DNA of 64,000 nucleotides from Bodonicaedibacter sp963693005 (GTDB lineage: Bacteria > Pseudomonadota > Alphaproteobacteria > UBA6184). The position numbers and the translations under genes are program-made. This document shows positions 36,674 through 46,800 of this stretch, piece after piece. Location: NCBI GenBank assembly GCA_963693005.1, contig OY843726.1:248001-312000 (forward strand), in the 5' to 3' direction. Each line of letters opens with the position of its first letter. Within the stretch, counting starts at the first letter, position 1. Below the pieces are notes generated by a model. It did not search any database. It saw only the letters and a program-made list of their open reading frames with translations, and had not been told where the DNA came from.

Positions 36674-37408
36674 ATGCCCCCCCTTTTTCAGGCCAAAGAA
36701 TTAAGCTATCGCACGCAAAACAGCACGATCCTCTCCAAGGTTTCTTTTGTGTTAAATGAAAACACATTTACGACGCTTATTGGGCCTAATGGCGCTGGAA
36801 AATCCACTCTTCTGCAACTCATGTTAGGTTTCAAAATTCCATCTCGCGGCTCACTTATTTGGAAAAACCACCCTCGAATTGGATACCTTCCACAACGGTT
36901 GCAAATCGATACCCAATTTCCTCTAAGTGTAAAGCGCCTCTTTAGCCTAAAACCCGGAGCCATTGAATCGAATAAGCGCAAAAATATTGAACACTTAACC
37001 CAAATTTGCAACCTGCAAGACCGCCTAATATCCGAACTTTCAGGAGGAGAGCTACAGCGCGTTCTATTAGCTTATGCATTGCTAGGAGACCCTAGCGTGC
37101 TTTTATTAGACGAACCCATGCAAGGTTTAGATGTTGATGCAGAGTTCACCTTCTTGGAGATTCTTAAAACACTAAAACAAACATACAAAAAAACCATATT
37201 TATGGTCTCTCATGACTTGCATCTAGTATTTAAACATAGCGACCACGTCATTTGTTTACAACAGCACGTTTGTTGTCAAGGTACCCCATCTCTCGTAAAA
37301 GACGACCCCGCATATCATATACTATTCGAAAAAAAGAAAGACAGCCTAATTTCAACGTACGAACATCAGCACAATCATACTCATAACGATGGATGTCAAC
37401 ATGACTAA
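36674..37408 (+). CDS. znuC: Zinc/manganese ABC transporter ATP-binding protein (ZnuC-like)
   Basis: This 244-residue ABC ATPase has Walker A GPNGAGKS, signature LSGGELQRV, Walker B VLLLDEPMQGLD and the switch His in MVSHD. A His-rich C-terminal tail (EHQHNHTHNDGCQHD) is typical of zinc-transport ATPases and may bind Zn. It overlaps znuB. The periplasmic binding protein gene (znuA) is not in the window. Confidence 0.88.
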   Translation: MPPLFQAKELSYRTQNSTILSKVSFVLNENTFTTLIGPNGAGKSTLLQLMLGFKIPSRGSLIWKNHPRIGYLPQRLQIDTQFPLSVKRLFSLKPGAIESNKRKNIEHLTQICNLQDRLISELSGGELQRVLLAYALLGDPSVLLLDEPMQGLDVDAEFTFLEILKTLKQTYKKTIFMVSHDLHLVFKHSDHVICLQQHVCCQGTPSLVKDDPAYHILFEKKKDSLISTYEHQHNHTHNDGCQHD

Positions 37409-38180
37409 CTTGATACTTTATCCTATCCTGGCTAGCCTTCCTCTTGCCTTGCTCGCTGGCCCCGTCGGATCCATTCTAATTTGGCGAAGATCAAGCTTTT
37501 TAAGTGATGTTATTGCTCACATGGGAATTCTTGCTTTTGCAATTTCAGAAATTACTGGCTGGTCACTCTGGGGAGTGTCTACAGCAGTTTCAGCGATAAT
37601 TGCCCTCTTGTTAGAGCGGTCTCCCAGTTGGCTTCCAAAAGATGCCTGGCTATCTAGCCTCTCCTCATTCGGAATAGCCCTAGGACTCCTGTTATTAACT
37701 TTTACTACCAACTCTCAAGGGATAGAACACGTCTTTTGGGGAGATATGTTCATGCTATCAGCAAAAGAAATAATGGTATTATATGGTATTACTGGCTTTG
37801 TTTGCATGCATTTAATTGTATTTTGGCCCAGTTTAATGCTCGTGATTTTTCAACCCCAGCTCGCACATCTAGATGGCGTCCCTGTACGCTTTATCACCTT
37901 TGTTGTAAACTTTACTATAGGTGTTGCAATCGCTCTATGTTTAAAAATTATGGGCGTTTTGCTAACTGGTGCCATTTTTGTTTTACCCTCAATTGCACTT
38001 AAACAACTTCGCCTGTCCCCAGAAAAACACGTCCTATATGCAGTTTTTTTAATCTGTATTTCTTGCTTATCAGCAATTATCCTTACAACTACTTATGACC
38101 TAGCTTTAGCGCCCATTATTGTTTTACTCTTGGTAATATTAAATTTAATATTACTGCTTTCGCATACTATTCACAAATAG
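37389..38180 (+). CDS. znuB: Zinc/manganese ABC transporter permease (ZnuB-like)
   Basis: This 263-residue integral membrane protein of the ABC-3 family has about eight helices and the motif RRSSFLSDVIAHMGILAFAI. It overlaps znuC by 20 bp if it begins at ATG 37389. ATG 37401 gives an 8-bp overlap and is equally likely. Together with znuC it imports zinc or manganese. Confidence 0.88.
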   Translation: MDVNMTNLILYPILASLPLALLAGPVGSILIWRRSSFLSDVIAHMGILAFAISEITGWSLWGVSTAVSAIIALLLERSPSWLPKDAWLSSLSSFGIALGLLLLTFTTNSQGIEHVFWGDMFMLSAKEIMVLYGITGFVCMHLIVFWPSLMLVIFQPQLAHLDGVPVRFITFVVNFTIGVAIALCLKIMGVLLTGAIFVLPSIALKQLRLSPEKHVLYAVFLICISCLSAIILTTTYDLALAPIIVLLLVILNLILLLSHTIHK

Positions 38181-38197
38181 GGCCTTCATTTCACTCT

Positions 38198-39019
38198 CTA
38201 TAAGCTACCCGTTCCCGAAAAATTAATGCGTGTGCTCGCGGCTAACCGTACTGTCCCTTTCATGTTTTTAAGATCTGTCCACTTTACCTCAGTCGCGCCA
38301 GACAGAGTCCAAATTGATGTTTCTGCAGTAGTTATAACAATATCTGTAGTACCACTAGACCTCGTTTCTAAAATTCCCTTAAATATCGATAATCTTCCCA
38401 ATTCAGCATTTGCAATCGCAACAATGTTGCTTAATGTTAGTCGTCCAAATCCTGTAAGCTTTGGAACTGTAGCCAGTGTCAAAAGTGTCGCTATAGCCTG
38501 AGATTCTAAATTTACTGTTAACGGCGACTGACCAACTGGAGGATCTAAAGCAGCATCTAAATCTAAAGTGGTTCCGGAACCAAACACATTAATAACAACA
38601 TCTGCAATTTTTGCAGACCCATTTGCTGTCCATCCTTCAATTCTCAAACCACCTGCTGTCTGATCATGTAGCTTAAACACTCCCGCACCATTCTTAACCA
38701 AAGAGGTAACTATCTCTTGAACGCCACTAACTCCATACAATGTTAGCTCTCCGCTTGCTGTTATTGTCAGTTGACTATAAGTATTTCCTAGAAAGTTTGC
38801 GACATTAGGTGGGCGAACCACTACTTTTGCCTTATCTGGCAGCGTTACATCTGTTCCTACCCACGCAACTGCCGCAGCCGGGCGATACACATGTGCATCT
38901 ACTAGCTCAAAAGAACTCCCCGTAGCATGTTCAATACTACCATCTGTTGCATCCACCCATTTAGCTCCAAACAAATTTGGCACTAAAAAACAGACTAACA
39001 ACGCTTTTCGAAACACCAT
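38198..39019 (-). CDS. Secreted beta-helix-like protein (autotransporter-passenger-like, no barrel)
   Basis: This 273-residue protein has a signal peptide (about residues 4-19, cleavage before KWVDATDG). The rest is rich in short beta segments with Gly, Thr, Ser and Val (SQLTITASGELTLYGV, FGRLTLSNIVAI), as in autotransporter passengers. No C-terminal barrel is present, so it is either secreted free or a truncated autotransporter. No terminator was found between it and the convergent znuB. Confidence 0.65.
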   Translation of the reverse strand: MVFRKALLVCFLVPNLFGAKWVDATDGSIEHATGSSFELVDAHVYRPAAAVAWVGTDVTLPDKAKVVVRPPNVANFLGNTYSQLTITASGELTLYGVSGVQEIVTSLVKNGAGVFKLHDQTAGGLRIEGWTANGSAKIADVVINVFGSGTTLDLDAALDPPVGQSPLTVNLESQAIATLLTLATVPKLTGFGRLTLSNIVAIANAELGRLSIFKGILETRSSGTTDIVITTAETSIWTLSGATEVKWTDLKNMKGTVRLAASTRINFSGTGSL

Positions 39020-39088
39020 AAAGCAACCTATATTTTAAATTCAGTTACCTAAAATGTAATAGACACAAGTTAACGTTGCTTTAATATT

Positions 39089-39871
39089 CTATAACGAAAT
39101 CACTGACAATTGTCGACCTGAATAAGGTTGAAGATTTAAAGTTGCACGCCGATGACTAAAAAACAGAGACTCATTGATAATGGTATCAATACGAACCCAG
39201 TCTATCTGTGACACTCCCGCATTTTTTAAATCTGAATAAATCACTCCTGGCACATCAAACTGATAATGCTCTGGTCTTGATGACCTTACAAAAAAATCTT
39301 TATACTTCAAATCCTTAGATAGCCATTTATCATAAAATGTCTGATCCACCTCATATGACATCAATTGAGATGAAGGGCCAATTACCGCGCTAATTTGATT
39401 AACTGCATATCCCAATAATTTGAACTCTTGCAACATTTTTAAATGAATATCTAAAAAGGTACCCTTCCATCCCGCATGCACAATTCCTGCAACTTTATGC
39501 TTATCATCTGTATACATTACTGGTACACAATCCGCTGTCAAAACACCAATCGGAAGATTCGGATTTTCCACTATCAGGCCATCTGCCTGTGCAAAATCCA
39601 TAGGCTGAGATTTGTTAACTTTTAAAATTATATCTCCATGCATCTGATTAGCCGTCACTATATCCAATGCATCAATCTTTAAAGCACCTAATATTCTACG
39701 CCTATTTTCTATAACATTCTCAACAGAATCAATTAGCCTTCCAGTTTCACGATGGTAAGGATACGTATTCAATGAACCAACCTCATCTATACTCACCCCC
39801 CCGGCACGTCCAAAAAAGCCATGTTGAATAGCCTTGAACAAAGAACTTTGAATATGAAATACTGACTGCAA
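39089..39871 (-). CDS. pgeF: Peptidoglycan editing factor / laccase-domain protein PgeF
   Basis: This 260-residue YfiH/LACC1-family protein has the metal-ligand motifs QMHGDI, LTADCVPVMY and VHAGWKGTFLDI. Family members act on purine nucleosides, and in E. coli they prevent misincorporation of serine into peptidoglycan. Its partner midA lies upstream in the same direction, as in the usual lgt-midA-pgeF order of alphaproteobacteria. Confidence 0.94.
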   Translation of the reverse strand: MQSVFHIQSSLFKAIQHGFFGRAGGVSIDEVGSLNTYPYHRETGRLIDSVENVIENRRRILGALKIDALDIVTANQMHGDIILKVNKSQPMDFAQADGLIVENPNLPIGVLTADCVPVMYTDDKHKVAGIVHAGWKGTFLDIHLKMLQEFKLLGYAVNQISAVIGPSSQLMSYEVDQTFYDKWLSKDLKYKDFFVRSSRPEHYQFDVPGVIYSDLKNAGVSQIDWVRIDTIINESLFFSHRRATLNLQPYSGRQLSVISL

Positions 39872-40005
39872 AAGCCCCCCCTTATCTTACCTATAGTGTA
39901 ACTCACGATTCAGCCCTGTCAATCTTACTCTCTAACAACGTCTTTCATATAGTAATGATGGAGCAATGCATATTAACGTTTAAATAAAATATCTTGAAAA
40001 AAGAT

Positions 40006-41058
40006 TTACCCTAATATTTGCAGCACTTTAAATAAGTGCCCCATATCGCCAGGTGCAATTAATCGATTAACACCTTCATACAATTCCTTGTTCAGAGATG
40101 TATCATTTACACCCTCGCATAGTTGCTGCAACCGCAACTGAATTCCATGATCTAACAAAAATTCTCGCTGAGTCTGATAAACATACCTCAACTGATAATT
40201 TGTACTTTGAAGTGCCATATCTTGAAAATTTACATGCACAGATAAATCTGAATCACCCGGAAAATCTAAAACATCTACATACTTGTGTTTGTATACAGCC
40301 TGCAAAGTATACCCACTCCCCTCCCAATAGCCATAATCCACCACCAATGCTGCTCCACCGTATTCTTGCAAGTGCTGGTAAATCTTCTCCAATATTTTAA
40401 GCAGCTCCGGTTGCACTTCTTTTTGCATAGGAAGATCTCCTAAATATGGCATCTGAACTTTTTTCAGCACGCATTCTGCGCATACATCCACGGCACTTAC
40501 ATAGTGCCTCCCTTCTAACTCAACATACTGTTGGGTGGGCAACGCATCAAAAAATTCGTTTGCAATCACAACTGTGGGGGTATTAAGTGTCGATAGAAAA
40601 GATAAATCCTGATGATGAAAAATAGTCGCATACTCTCTGCATTTGTCAGTCTGTATATTTTGTAAATGTGAATTCACTTCCACAAAGTGAACAGTAATAT
40701 CAGCTTCAAATGATTTAAAGCTTTTTAAAGTTTTTAAAATCCCACACATTAAATCTCCACGCCCGGGTCCCAACTCTAATAAGTTCAAAACATTTGGAGA
40801 ATCTAAACGTTGCCATTGCGTCATTAGCCACAATGCTATCATCTCTGCAAATAACGGGCTGATCTCTGGAGACGTTATAAAATCTCCGAAACTTCCAAAG
40901 ATTCTATCTGGATCTTTTTTTGCATAATAGCCATACTCTGGATGTGTTAAGCACGTCTTCATATACGTATACATATCCATAGGGCCATGCTCTTTTATTT
41001 GATCGACCAGATACGTTCTTAACGAACTAACTCGTAACTTTTTTTCCGTAATAGTCAT
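40006..41058 (-). CDS. midA: MidA/NDUFAF7-type SAM-dependent methyltransferase
   Basis: This 350-residue methyltransferase (DUF185) begins with the family pattern LRTYLVDQIKEHGPMDMYTYM...HPEYGYY. It then has NLLELGPGRGDLM for SAM binding and VVIANEFFDALPTQQY. Mitochondrial NDUFAF7 methylates an Arg of complex I. The start at 41058 lies 32 bp inside the MORN-repeat gene, so midA is coupled to the VgrG island. The lgt gene that normally precedes midA is not here. Confidence 0.92.
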   Translation of the reverse strand: MTITEKKLRVSSLRTYLVDQIKEHGPMDMYTYMKTCLTHPEYGYYAKKDPDRIFGSFGDFITSPEISPLFAEMIALWLMTQWQRLDSPNVLNLLELGPGRGDLMCGILKTLKSFKSFEADITVHFVEVNSHLQNIQTDKCREYATIFHHQDLSFLSTLNTPTVVIANEFFDALPTQQYVELEGRHYVSAVDVCAECVLKKVQMPYLGDLPMQKEVQPELLKILEKIYQHLQEYGGAALVVDYGYWEGSGYTLQAVYKHKYVDVLDFPGDSDLSVHVNFQDMALQSTNYQLRYVYQTQREFLLDHGIQLRLQQLCEGVNDTSLNKELYEGVNRLIAPGDMGHLFKVLQILG

Positions 41059-42067
41059 ATTCTTCAGGTTTTTTTGCTAGTTTGTTTTTTTTGTAGACTG
41101 ATAGTTTTCGCACCTTCCCCGTATCAAAATATTCAATACACGGTCCATCTCTCAAATTCTTCAGATAGTTCTCTTCCATATACACTTGACCACTGGGATA
41201 ATAGGTATGTGATGGCCCTTCCATCAAATCATTCAGATAAAATGTTTCTTTAGAAACGCGTTGAGGCTCATCGGGAGCATGTGGTGGATAAAACGCACGC
41301 ATCATACCTTGTTTTTTACCATTCACGAAAGATGTGCGAGCAATCATATAGCCTTGGGTATAGACAACAGTTATACCGTGTTGCTTGTTATTCAAAAAAT
41401 TAGTCTTCATAATAGGCTCACCACCCTTACCGTATTGAACCATAGGTCCATTTAGGGCTCCGTCTTTATATGTAAATTTTCGCACACACACCTCACCACT
41501 ATATTTACGAGTTTCTCCATGATGCTTTCCATTCTTATAATGTGCGATTTCAGATAAGCTCCCATTAACAAACTTCTTTTGAACTCCGTGCATTTTCCCT
41601 CCCTTATACTCCACATAAACAACCGGAGTACCATCAGGCTGACGAATCTGAAACACTCCATCTTTCGGTGGTTTTTTGGGTGTGCACACCAAGTTTTTCA
41701 TATCCATCCCACCAGAAGCAAATGATGCTCCACAATTTCTCGCTTTGCGTCGCGCACGTATCTCATCAATGGATTCTCTAGCTTCTGCTGGAAATTCAAT
41801 TTTGGGTTTTCGTAATTTACTTTGAAAGTAAGGTATTTTTTTAGGATCTACAATTTTAAGTTTTGGAGCATTTGGGTCTAACGGTTTGCGAACATCCAAC
41901 GTTGGAAACAGCAATGAGAACATCTCCATTGCTCCAGGAGGTTTCTGCCCTACTTTGGTTTTTTTCGTGCTAGCGTTAACCTCTTTTTTCTTTGTTTTTT
42001 TTTCTTTAGGAAGCAATAGTTTTGCTAAATCCTGTTTAGAAGGAGTTTTCTTTTGTTTTTTTTCCAT
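41027..42067 (-). CDS. MORN_2-repeat protein of the VgrG island
   Basis: This 346-residue protein has a Lys-rich N-terminus (about 1-45) and a linker. From about residue 150 it has at least seven MORN_2/YwqK-type repeats (pattern Y.NGKxHGxxxxY, for example YKNGKHHGETRKY, FVNGKKQGMMRAF). Such proteins occur beside VgrG genes as accessory, adaptor or immunity proteins, but this one has no proven role. SD GGAGA lies 6 bases before the ATG. It follows VgrG-C by 9 bp and overlaps midA by 32 bp. Confidence 0.8.
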   Translation of the reverse strand: MEKKQKKTPSKQDLAKLLLPKEKKTKKKEVNASTKKTKVGQKPPGAMEMFSLLFPTLDVRKPLDPNAPKLKIVDPKKIPYFQSKLRKPKIEFPAEARESIDEIRARRKARNCGASFASGGMDMKNLVCTPKKPPKDGVFQIRQPDGTPVVYVEYKGGKMHGVQKKFVNGSLSEIAHYKNGKHHGETRKYSGEVCVRKFTYKDGALNGPMVQYGKGGEPIMKTNFLNNKQHGITVVYTQGYMIARTSFVNGKKQGMMRAFYPPHAPDEPQRVSKETFYLNDLMEGPSHTYYPSGQVYMEENYLKNLRDGPCIEYFDTGKVRKLSVYKKNKLAKKPEEYDYYGKKVTS

Positions 42068-42076
42068 CTGTTTCTC

Positions 42077-43843
42077 CTATGAAATCATTGCCACAGACCC
42101 TTCGGAGGTAGCTACCCCCGCTGCCGATGAGTTTGCAATCGCGCCAGCCTCAGAAGATACAGCAGCACCCGCCCCCATATTAGCTTCTCCACCTGCTTCC
42201 GTACCCGCGGCACCACCGGCACCTATACCTGCCTCACCGGCAGCATCTAGATTGGCCTCTCCCGCTGCCTCAATATTAACCCCACCTACAGCAGAAATAG
42301 CAATCTCACCTGCAGCTTCCATTTCTATCGCCCCCTCAGCTGAAATATTTAAATCTCCTACGACATTCAACTCATATGCGCCTTCTACTGTATGTGTAAA
42401 GTCTCCTGAATTTTCATGCTCTTCTGCACCTTCTACAGCCGTTGTCTTATCTCCGTTTACTGTGGTTCCCATTGCTCCTTCACTAAAAAAAGTCATAGCC
42501 CCCTCCTCCACACTAAAAGCCATACTTCCATCCCCCACGGTAACTTCGTAGGTCCCCGTTGTAATATTAACGTTAATACCGCCTAAAGTAATTTTAGTTG
42601 TGTCCAGTACAAACCCGCATCCTGAATTAAACGTAGTTGTTCTTGCTCCTTTTTCTATAGTTGTTTGAATTCCACCTGATGACAAGGTCAAACTATCATC
42701 ACCTTGACTAATAGTCGTAGAGCGTGACTCTTCAACCGTGACAGTCTGATTGCCACCAAGTTTTATCGTCTCATCTTTAGCTACTTCAACCGTATTGGTT
42801 TTTCCTATTGATATTTGTTGAGTTCCTTGAACATCAAAGAGAACGTCTTTTAAAATTTGTTCTTGTAGGTTACCGGCTATCTGAACTTGTTTATCTTTTC
42901 CAACACTTTGTGTTAAATTTTGACCAATGGTTTCTGAGCGATCTTGACCAATATTTTGCTGCTCACTTACCTGAACAGATATCATCTGGTTTTGCCCTAC
43001 CATTAAACTGCGGTTACCACGAACCATATGTTGCTCATTTTGATCTACTGATATCGATCTATTGGCATGCACATGTAATGTCTCATTGTTTTCAACTACT
43101 GAATTTAGGTCTTTTTGAGCATGCAAATAAACCTCTTCGCTACCCGCTAGATCATTAAATCGCCATTCATTATGCCCCCGAGCTCCACCCTGAGTTTGAG
43201 AAACAAACCCTGTATAGTAAGGGTTCATCACACCTGAGGGACTTTCATCCGCATTATCTAATGTCTGCCCAGTAATATATGGTAAAGAATGATCACTATT
43301 ATATACAGAGCCTGTAATAATGGGGCGATCAGGGTCACCATCAATAAAACTTACGATAACCTCTTGTCCAACACGTGGTACAAAATATGACCCCCAACCA
43401 TTTCCCGCCATTAACTGTGCAACACGAATCCAACAGCTCGTTCTCTCGTGTAATCGTTCGTGGTGATTTTCGTCTGAACCATGAAAGTGAGATCGATGAT
43501 GTTGACGGTGGTGGTGCCGCTCCCCTTCTCGCTCAGTTCGATGATATCTGTGATGATGAGTAGAATACCTTTCTCTCTCATCTCGATGCCGTGTTAAACG
43601 ACGATAGTCTGAGAAGTCATCATCGCTACCACCCTCAGACTCATCATCTGAATCAGCGTCTGCATCACTGTCTTCGTCATCATCGCTATCATCTTCATCT
43701 TCAGACTCATCGTCTGAATCAGCGTCTGCATCACTGTCTTCATCGTTACCACTATCATCTTCATCTTCAGACTCTTCATCTGAATCAGTACCTGCATCAC
43801 TGTCTTCATCATCATCGCTATACTCTTCCCAATGCTCTAACAT
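42077..43843 (-). CDS. VgrG C-terminal half (OB-fold end plus gp5-type needle) with acidic repeat N-terminus
   Basis: Of 588 residues, 1-75 are three Asp/Ser/Glu-rich units of 22 residues, and 80-135 are His/Arg-rich. From SCWIRV (136-141) the sequence is ordinary VgrG: GWGSYFVPRVGQEVIVSFIDGDPDRPIITG, then the needle of short repeats (NETLHVHANRSISV...) from about 245. An Ala/Gly-rich tail begins near 505. The part of the OB fold before SCW and the gp27-like base are missing and are encoded by the gene at 47867-49342. SD AGAGGA lies 8 bases before the ATG, so it is translated on its own. It belongs to the type VI secretion spike family. Confidence 0.88.
   Translation of the reverse strand: MLEHWEEYSDDDEDSDAGTDSDEESEDEDDSGNDEDSDADADSDDESEDEDDSDDDEDSDADADSDDESEGGSDDDFSDYRRLTRHRDERERYSTHHHRYHRTEREGERHHHRQHHRSHFHGSDENHHERLHERTSCWIRVAQLMAGNGWGSYFVPRVGQEVIVSFIDGDPDRPIITGSVYNSDHSLPYITGQTLDNADESPSGVMNPYYTGFVSQTQGGARGHNEWRFNDLAGSEEVYLHAQKDLNSVVENNETLHVHANRSISVDQNEQHMVRGNRSLMVGQNQMISVQVSEQQNIGQDRSETIGQNLTQSVGKDKQVQIAGNLQEQILKDVLFDVQGTQQISIGKTNTVEVAKDETIKLGGNQTVTVEESRSTTISQGDDSLTLSSGGIQTTIEKGARTTTFNSGCGFVLDTTKITLGGINVNITTGTYEVTVGDGSMAFSVEEGAMTFFSEGAMGTTVNGDKTTAVEGAEEHENSGDFTHTVEGAYELNVVGDLNISAEGAIEMEAAGEIAISAVGGVNIEAAGEANLDAAGEAGIGAGGAAGTEAGGEANMGAGAAVSSEAGAIANSSAAGVATSEGSVAMIS
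43634..43820. repeat. 66-bp tandem repeats in the VgrG-C N-terminus
   Basis: Three units of 66 bp encode 22 residues each (pattern DSDADADSDDESEDEDD). They are related to, but longer than, the 60-bp units in the neighbouring gene. Confidence 0.85.
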
Positions 43844-43861
43844 TTTTTTATTCCTCTACTC

Positions 43862-46800
43862 CTAATATTCATTCTCATCACCGTATGCAGATTGTTCTGC
43901 AAATTCTTGTGGATAATTAGTTTGAGCACCATACTGCCGTCCAGATGATCCCCCAGGAACATTGCCTTGAGTCCCAGCCCCACCTCCAGAACTTTGCGCA
44001 CCATACTGCTGACCAGCAGCAGTTAACTGACTTGGGTCTATTTGGGTTCCATTCTGGTCATAGTAATTACCCTGCTGGTCAACATACAGCCCTGTTGTTT
44101 CATCATAAGCAACTTCTGGTGTGTCTGGCTGATCTCCAGCTCCCTGCATTGCTGCCATACCTCCTTCTGGCAATTGACCTTCGGACGCAGCTCCAACCTC
44201 CATCATCCCCTGCATCCCACCTTCCATCACTGCACCAGCAAAATCACTTATAGAATGTGCATAAGAAATCTTCCCAATCATTTTTTTACCAATTTTTATC
44301 ACATCTTTTGCTGCTTGAATCGTTTGTTTTGGATGGGTAGCTAATCCAACTGCCAATTTCATTGCAGCATTTCCTTTTTCTAGTTTATCTACAGGATTTG
44401 AACATAAGTTCACCATCGATGAGAATCTCGCTTTCGAACTAGAAATACTTCCTATCTCAGAACTTGCAGACTCTGCCTCTGAACCTACCCCCTCTACCTC
44501 AGATAAATCTCCCTCTGCTGCTTCTGCTTCAGCGGCAACTCCTTCTACAGATCCAGCCACACTTGATACTTCAGATGCGTCCCCCTCTGCTGCTTCTGCA
44601 TCAGCAGCAACTTCTTCCGCTTCAGAAACCCCTTTCTCAGCTTTCTCTCCCTCACCGCCCATAAAAGATTGCAGGAGTGAGCCCCCCAGTTGAGCCAACA
44701 TGCCCCCTTGCCCCTTTTGTTGAGTAGCTCCTTGCTGTTGTTGCGTAGCTCCTTGCCCAGAGCTAGACAAGGGATTACCACTCTGGTCATACTTCTGACC
44801 TGTTTCTGGATCAACATAGTTACCTGTTTCAGCCTCAACACACATTCCCGTTTGAGGGTCTTTGTAATAACTTCCCGTACTAGGGTCAACATACACACCT
44901 GTTTGAGGATCGATATACATACCAGTTGATGGGTCCATTTGCATCCCGCTGGCACCACCTCCAGCTGAATTTCCTCCTTGTTGAACTGAGCTCCCTTCTC
45001 CCATCCTTGGTACAGAAGAACCACCCATTGTTTGAGAAGGAAACTGATTCGCCGGCAATTGCATAGACACATCTGAAATCTCTGCCTCAGAACCTCTATA
45101 CCCCTCGACTTCACCTGAACTTCTAGAATATCCCTCTCGATGAAAGCTATGCCCACTGTGTTGTGAATGATGCAGATGCCCACTGTGTTGCAAATGATGC
45201 TGATGCCCACTGTGTTGTAAATGATGCTGATGCCCTCCACCAGAGCTTTCACTCTCTTGCCTACCAGATTCACGCATCTCTCTAGAACTCCGATGTTGAT
45301 ACAACTTCTTTAGTTCATAATACCTACGATGCTTTTCTTTAGCTGACAACCCACCTTCCTCAACTTCTTCAGTATCTGAAGTTTTCTTAACAAAAGCCTT
45401 TTCCCATGAGAATGGATCTTGCTGAAATGAACGAATGTTATCTAAGGTGCCTAGCATTTTTTTTGCGGCATGTCTCCGTTGTTCCTTGGGAGAAACCTCA
45501 TCGTCTGAATCAGCATCTTCATCACTGCCTTCCTCGTCACCATTATCATCTTCAGACTCATCATCTGAATCAGCATCTGCATCATTGTCTTCGTCATCAT
45601 CACTATCATCTTCAGACTCATCATCTGAATCAGCATCTTCATCATTGTCTTCGTCATCATCACTATCATTCTCAGACTCATCATCTGAATCAGCATCTTC
45701 ATCACTGCCTTCCTCGTCACCATTATCATCTTCAGACTCATCATCTGAATCAGCATCTGCATCACTGCCTTCGTCATCATCACTATCATCCTCAGACTCA
45801 TCATCTGAATCAGCATCTGCATCATTGTCTTCGTCATCACCATTATCATCTTCAGACTCATCATCTGAATCAGCATCTGCATCACTGCCTTCGTCGTCAC
45901 CACTATCACCTTCAGACTCATCATCTGAATCAGCATCTGCATCACTGCCTTCGTCGTCACCACTATCACCTTCAGACTCGTTATTCGATCCCCTACCCAT
46001 ATGAACATCTACCGCATCATCGTCTGAATCAGCATCTGCTTCACTGTCTTCGTCGTCATTGCTCCAACCCTCAGACTCATCGTCTGAGTCAGCATCTGCA
46101 TCACTGTCTTCGTCGTCACCACTATCATCTTCATCTATGTCGCCTTGCCCATTAGCCATATCAGTCAAGGTTTCATGCGCATAGTCTAAATCCGAAGGTT
46201 CTTCGTGATTAATATACGGCTCAGGAAAGCCTCCGCTTTTCGTATTATCACTTTCATCATCAGCTTCTGTATTTTCTGCTGCGGCATTATCTATACTTGG
46301 ATAACTTCTCGCACCACTATCATCTTCAGACTCATCATCTGAATCAGCATCTGAATCACTGTCTTCATCGTCACCATTATCATCTTCAGACTCATCATCT
46401 GAATCAGCGTCTGAATCACTGTCTTCATCGTCACCATTATCATCTTCAGACTCATCATCTGAATCAGCGTCTGAATCACTGTCTTCGTCGTCACCATTAT
46501 CATCATCTGAATCAGCATCTATGTTGCCAGCTGCAGCATCATCTATACTTGGGTACTTTCTTGCACCTCTTCCCTCAGAGTCATCGTCTGAACCTGAATC
46601 CTCATCTGAATCTGAATCCTCATCTACATCTCCAGGTTCGCCCACAGAACCATCTGAATTTTCATTCTCTGATGATGCACTAGACGCAGAGTCAGCTCTC
46701 GCGTCATCTACCTGACCGCCTGATGATGCGTTAGAGCCAGCTTCAGTATCGCTGTTCCCCATAGCGTCACCTTCCGAATCTGAATCTTCATCTTTATCTA

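Noticed and set aside
44545..45273. 242-codon minus-strand frame inside the giant protein gene
   Set aside because: It overlaps the clear coding frame of the giant gene throughout and has only low-complexity shadow content.
45406..46155. Long plus-strand open frames rich in His/Leu/Asn (and Ser in another frame) across the repeat arrays
   Set aside because: They are shadows of the Asp/Ser repeats on the minus strand. The periodic codons keep several frames open, and they have no SD or motif.
45499..46512. Possible CRISPR array
   Set aside because: The 60-bp units are contiguous, protein-coding and without unique spacers, and no cas gene is near. They are coding tandem repeats.
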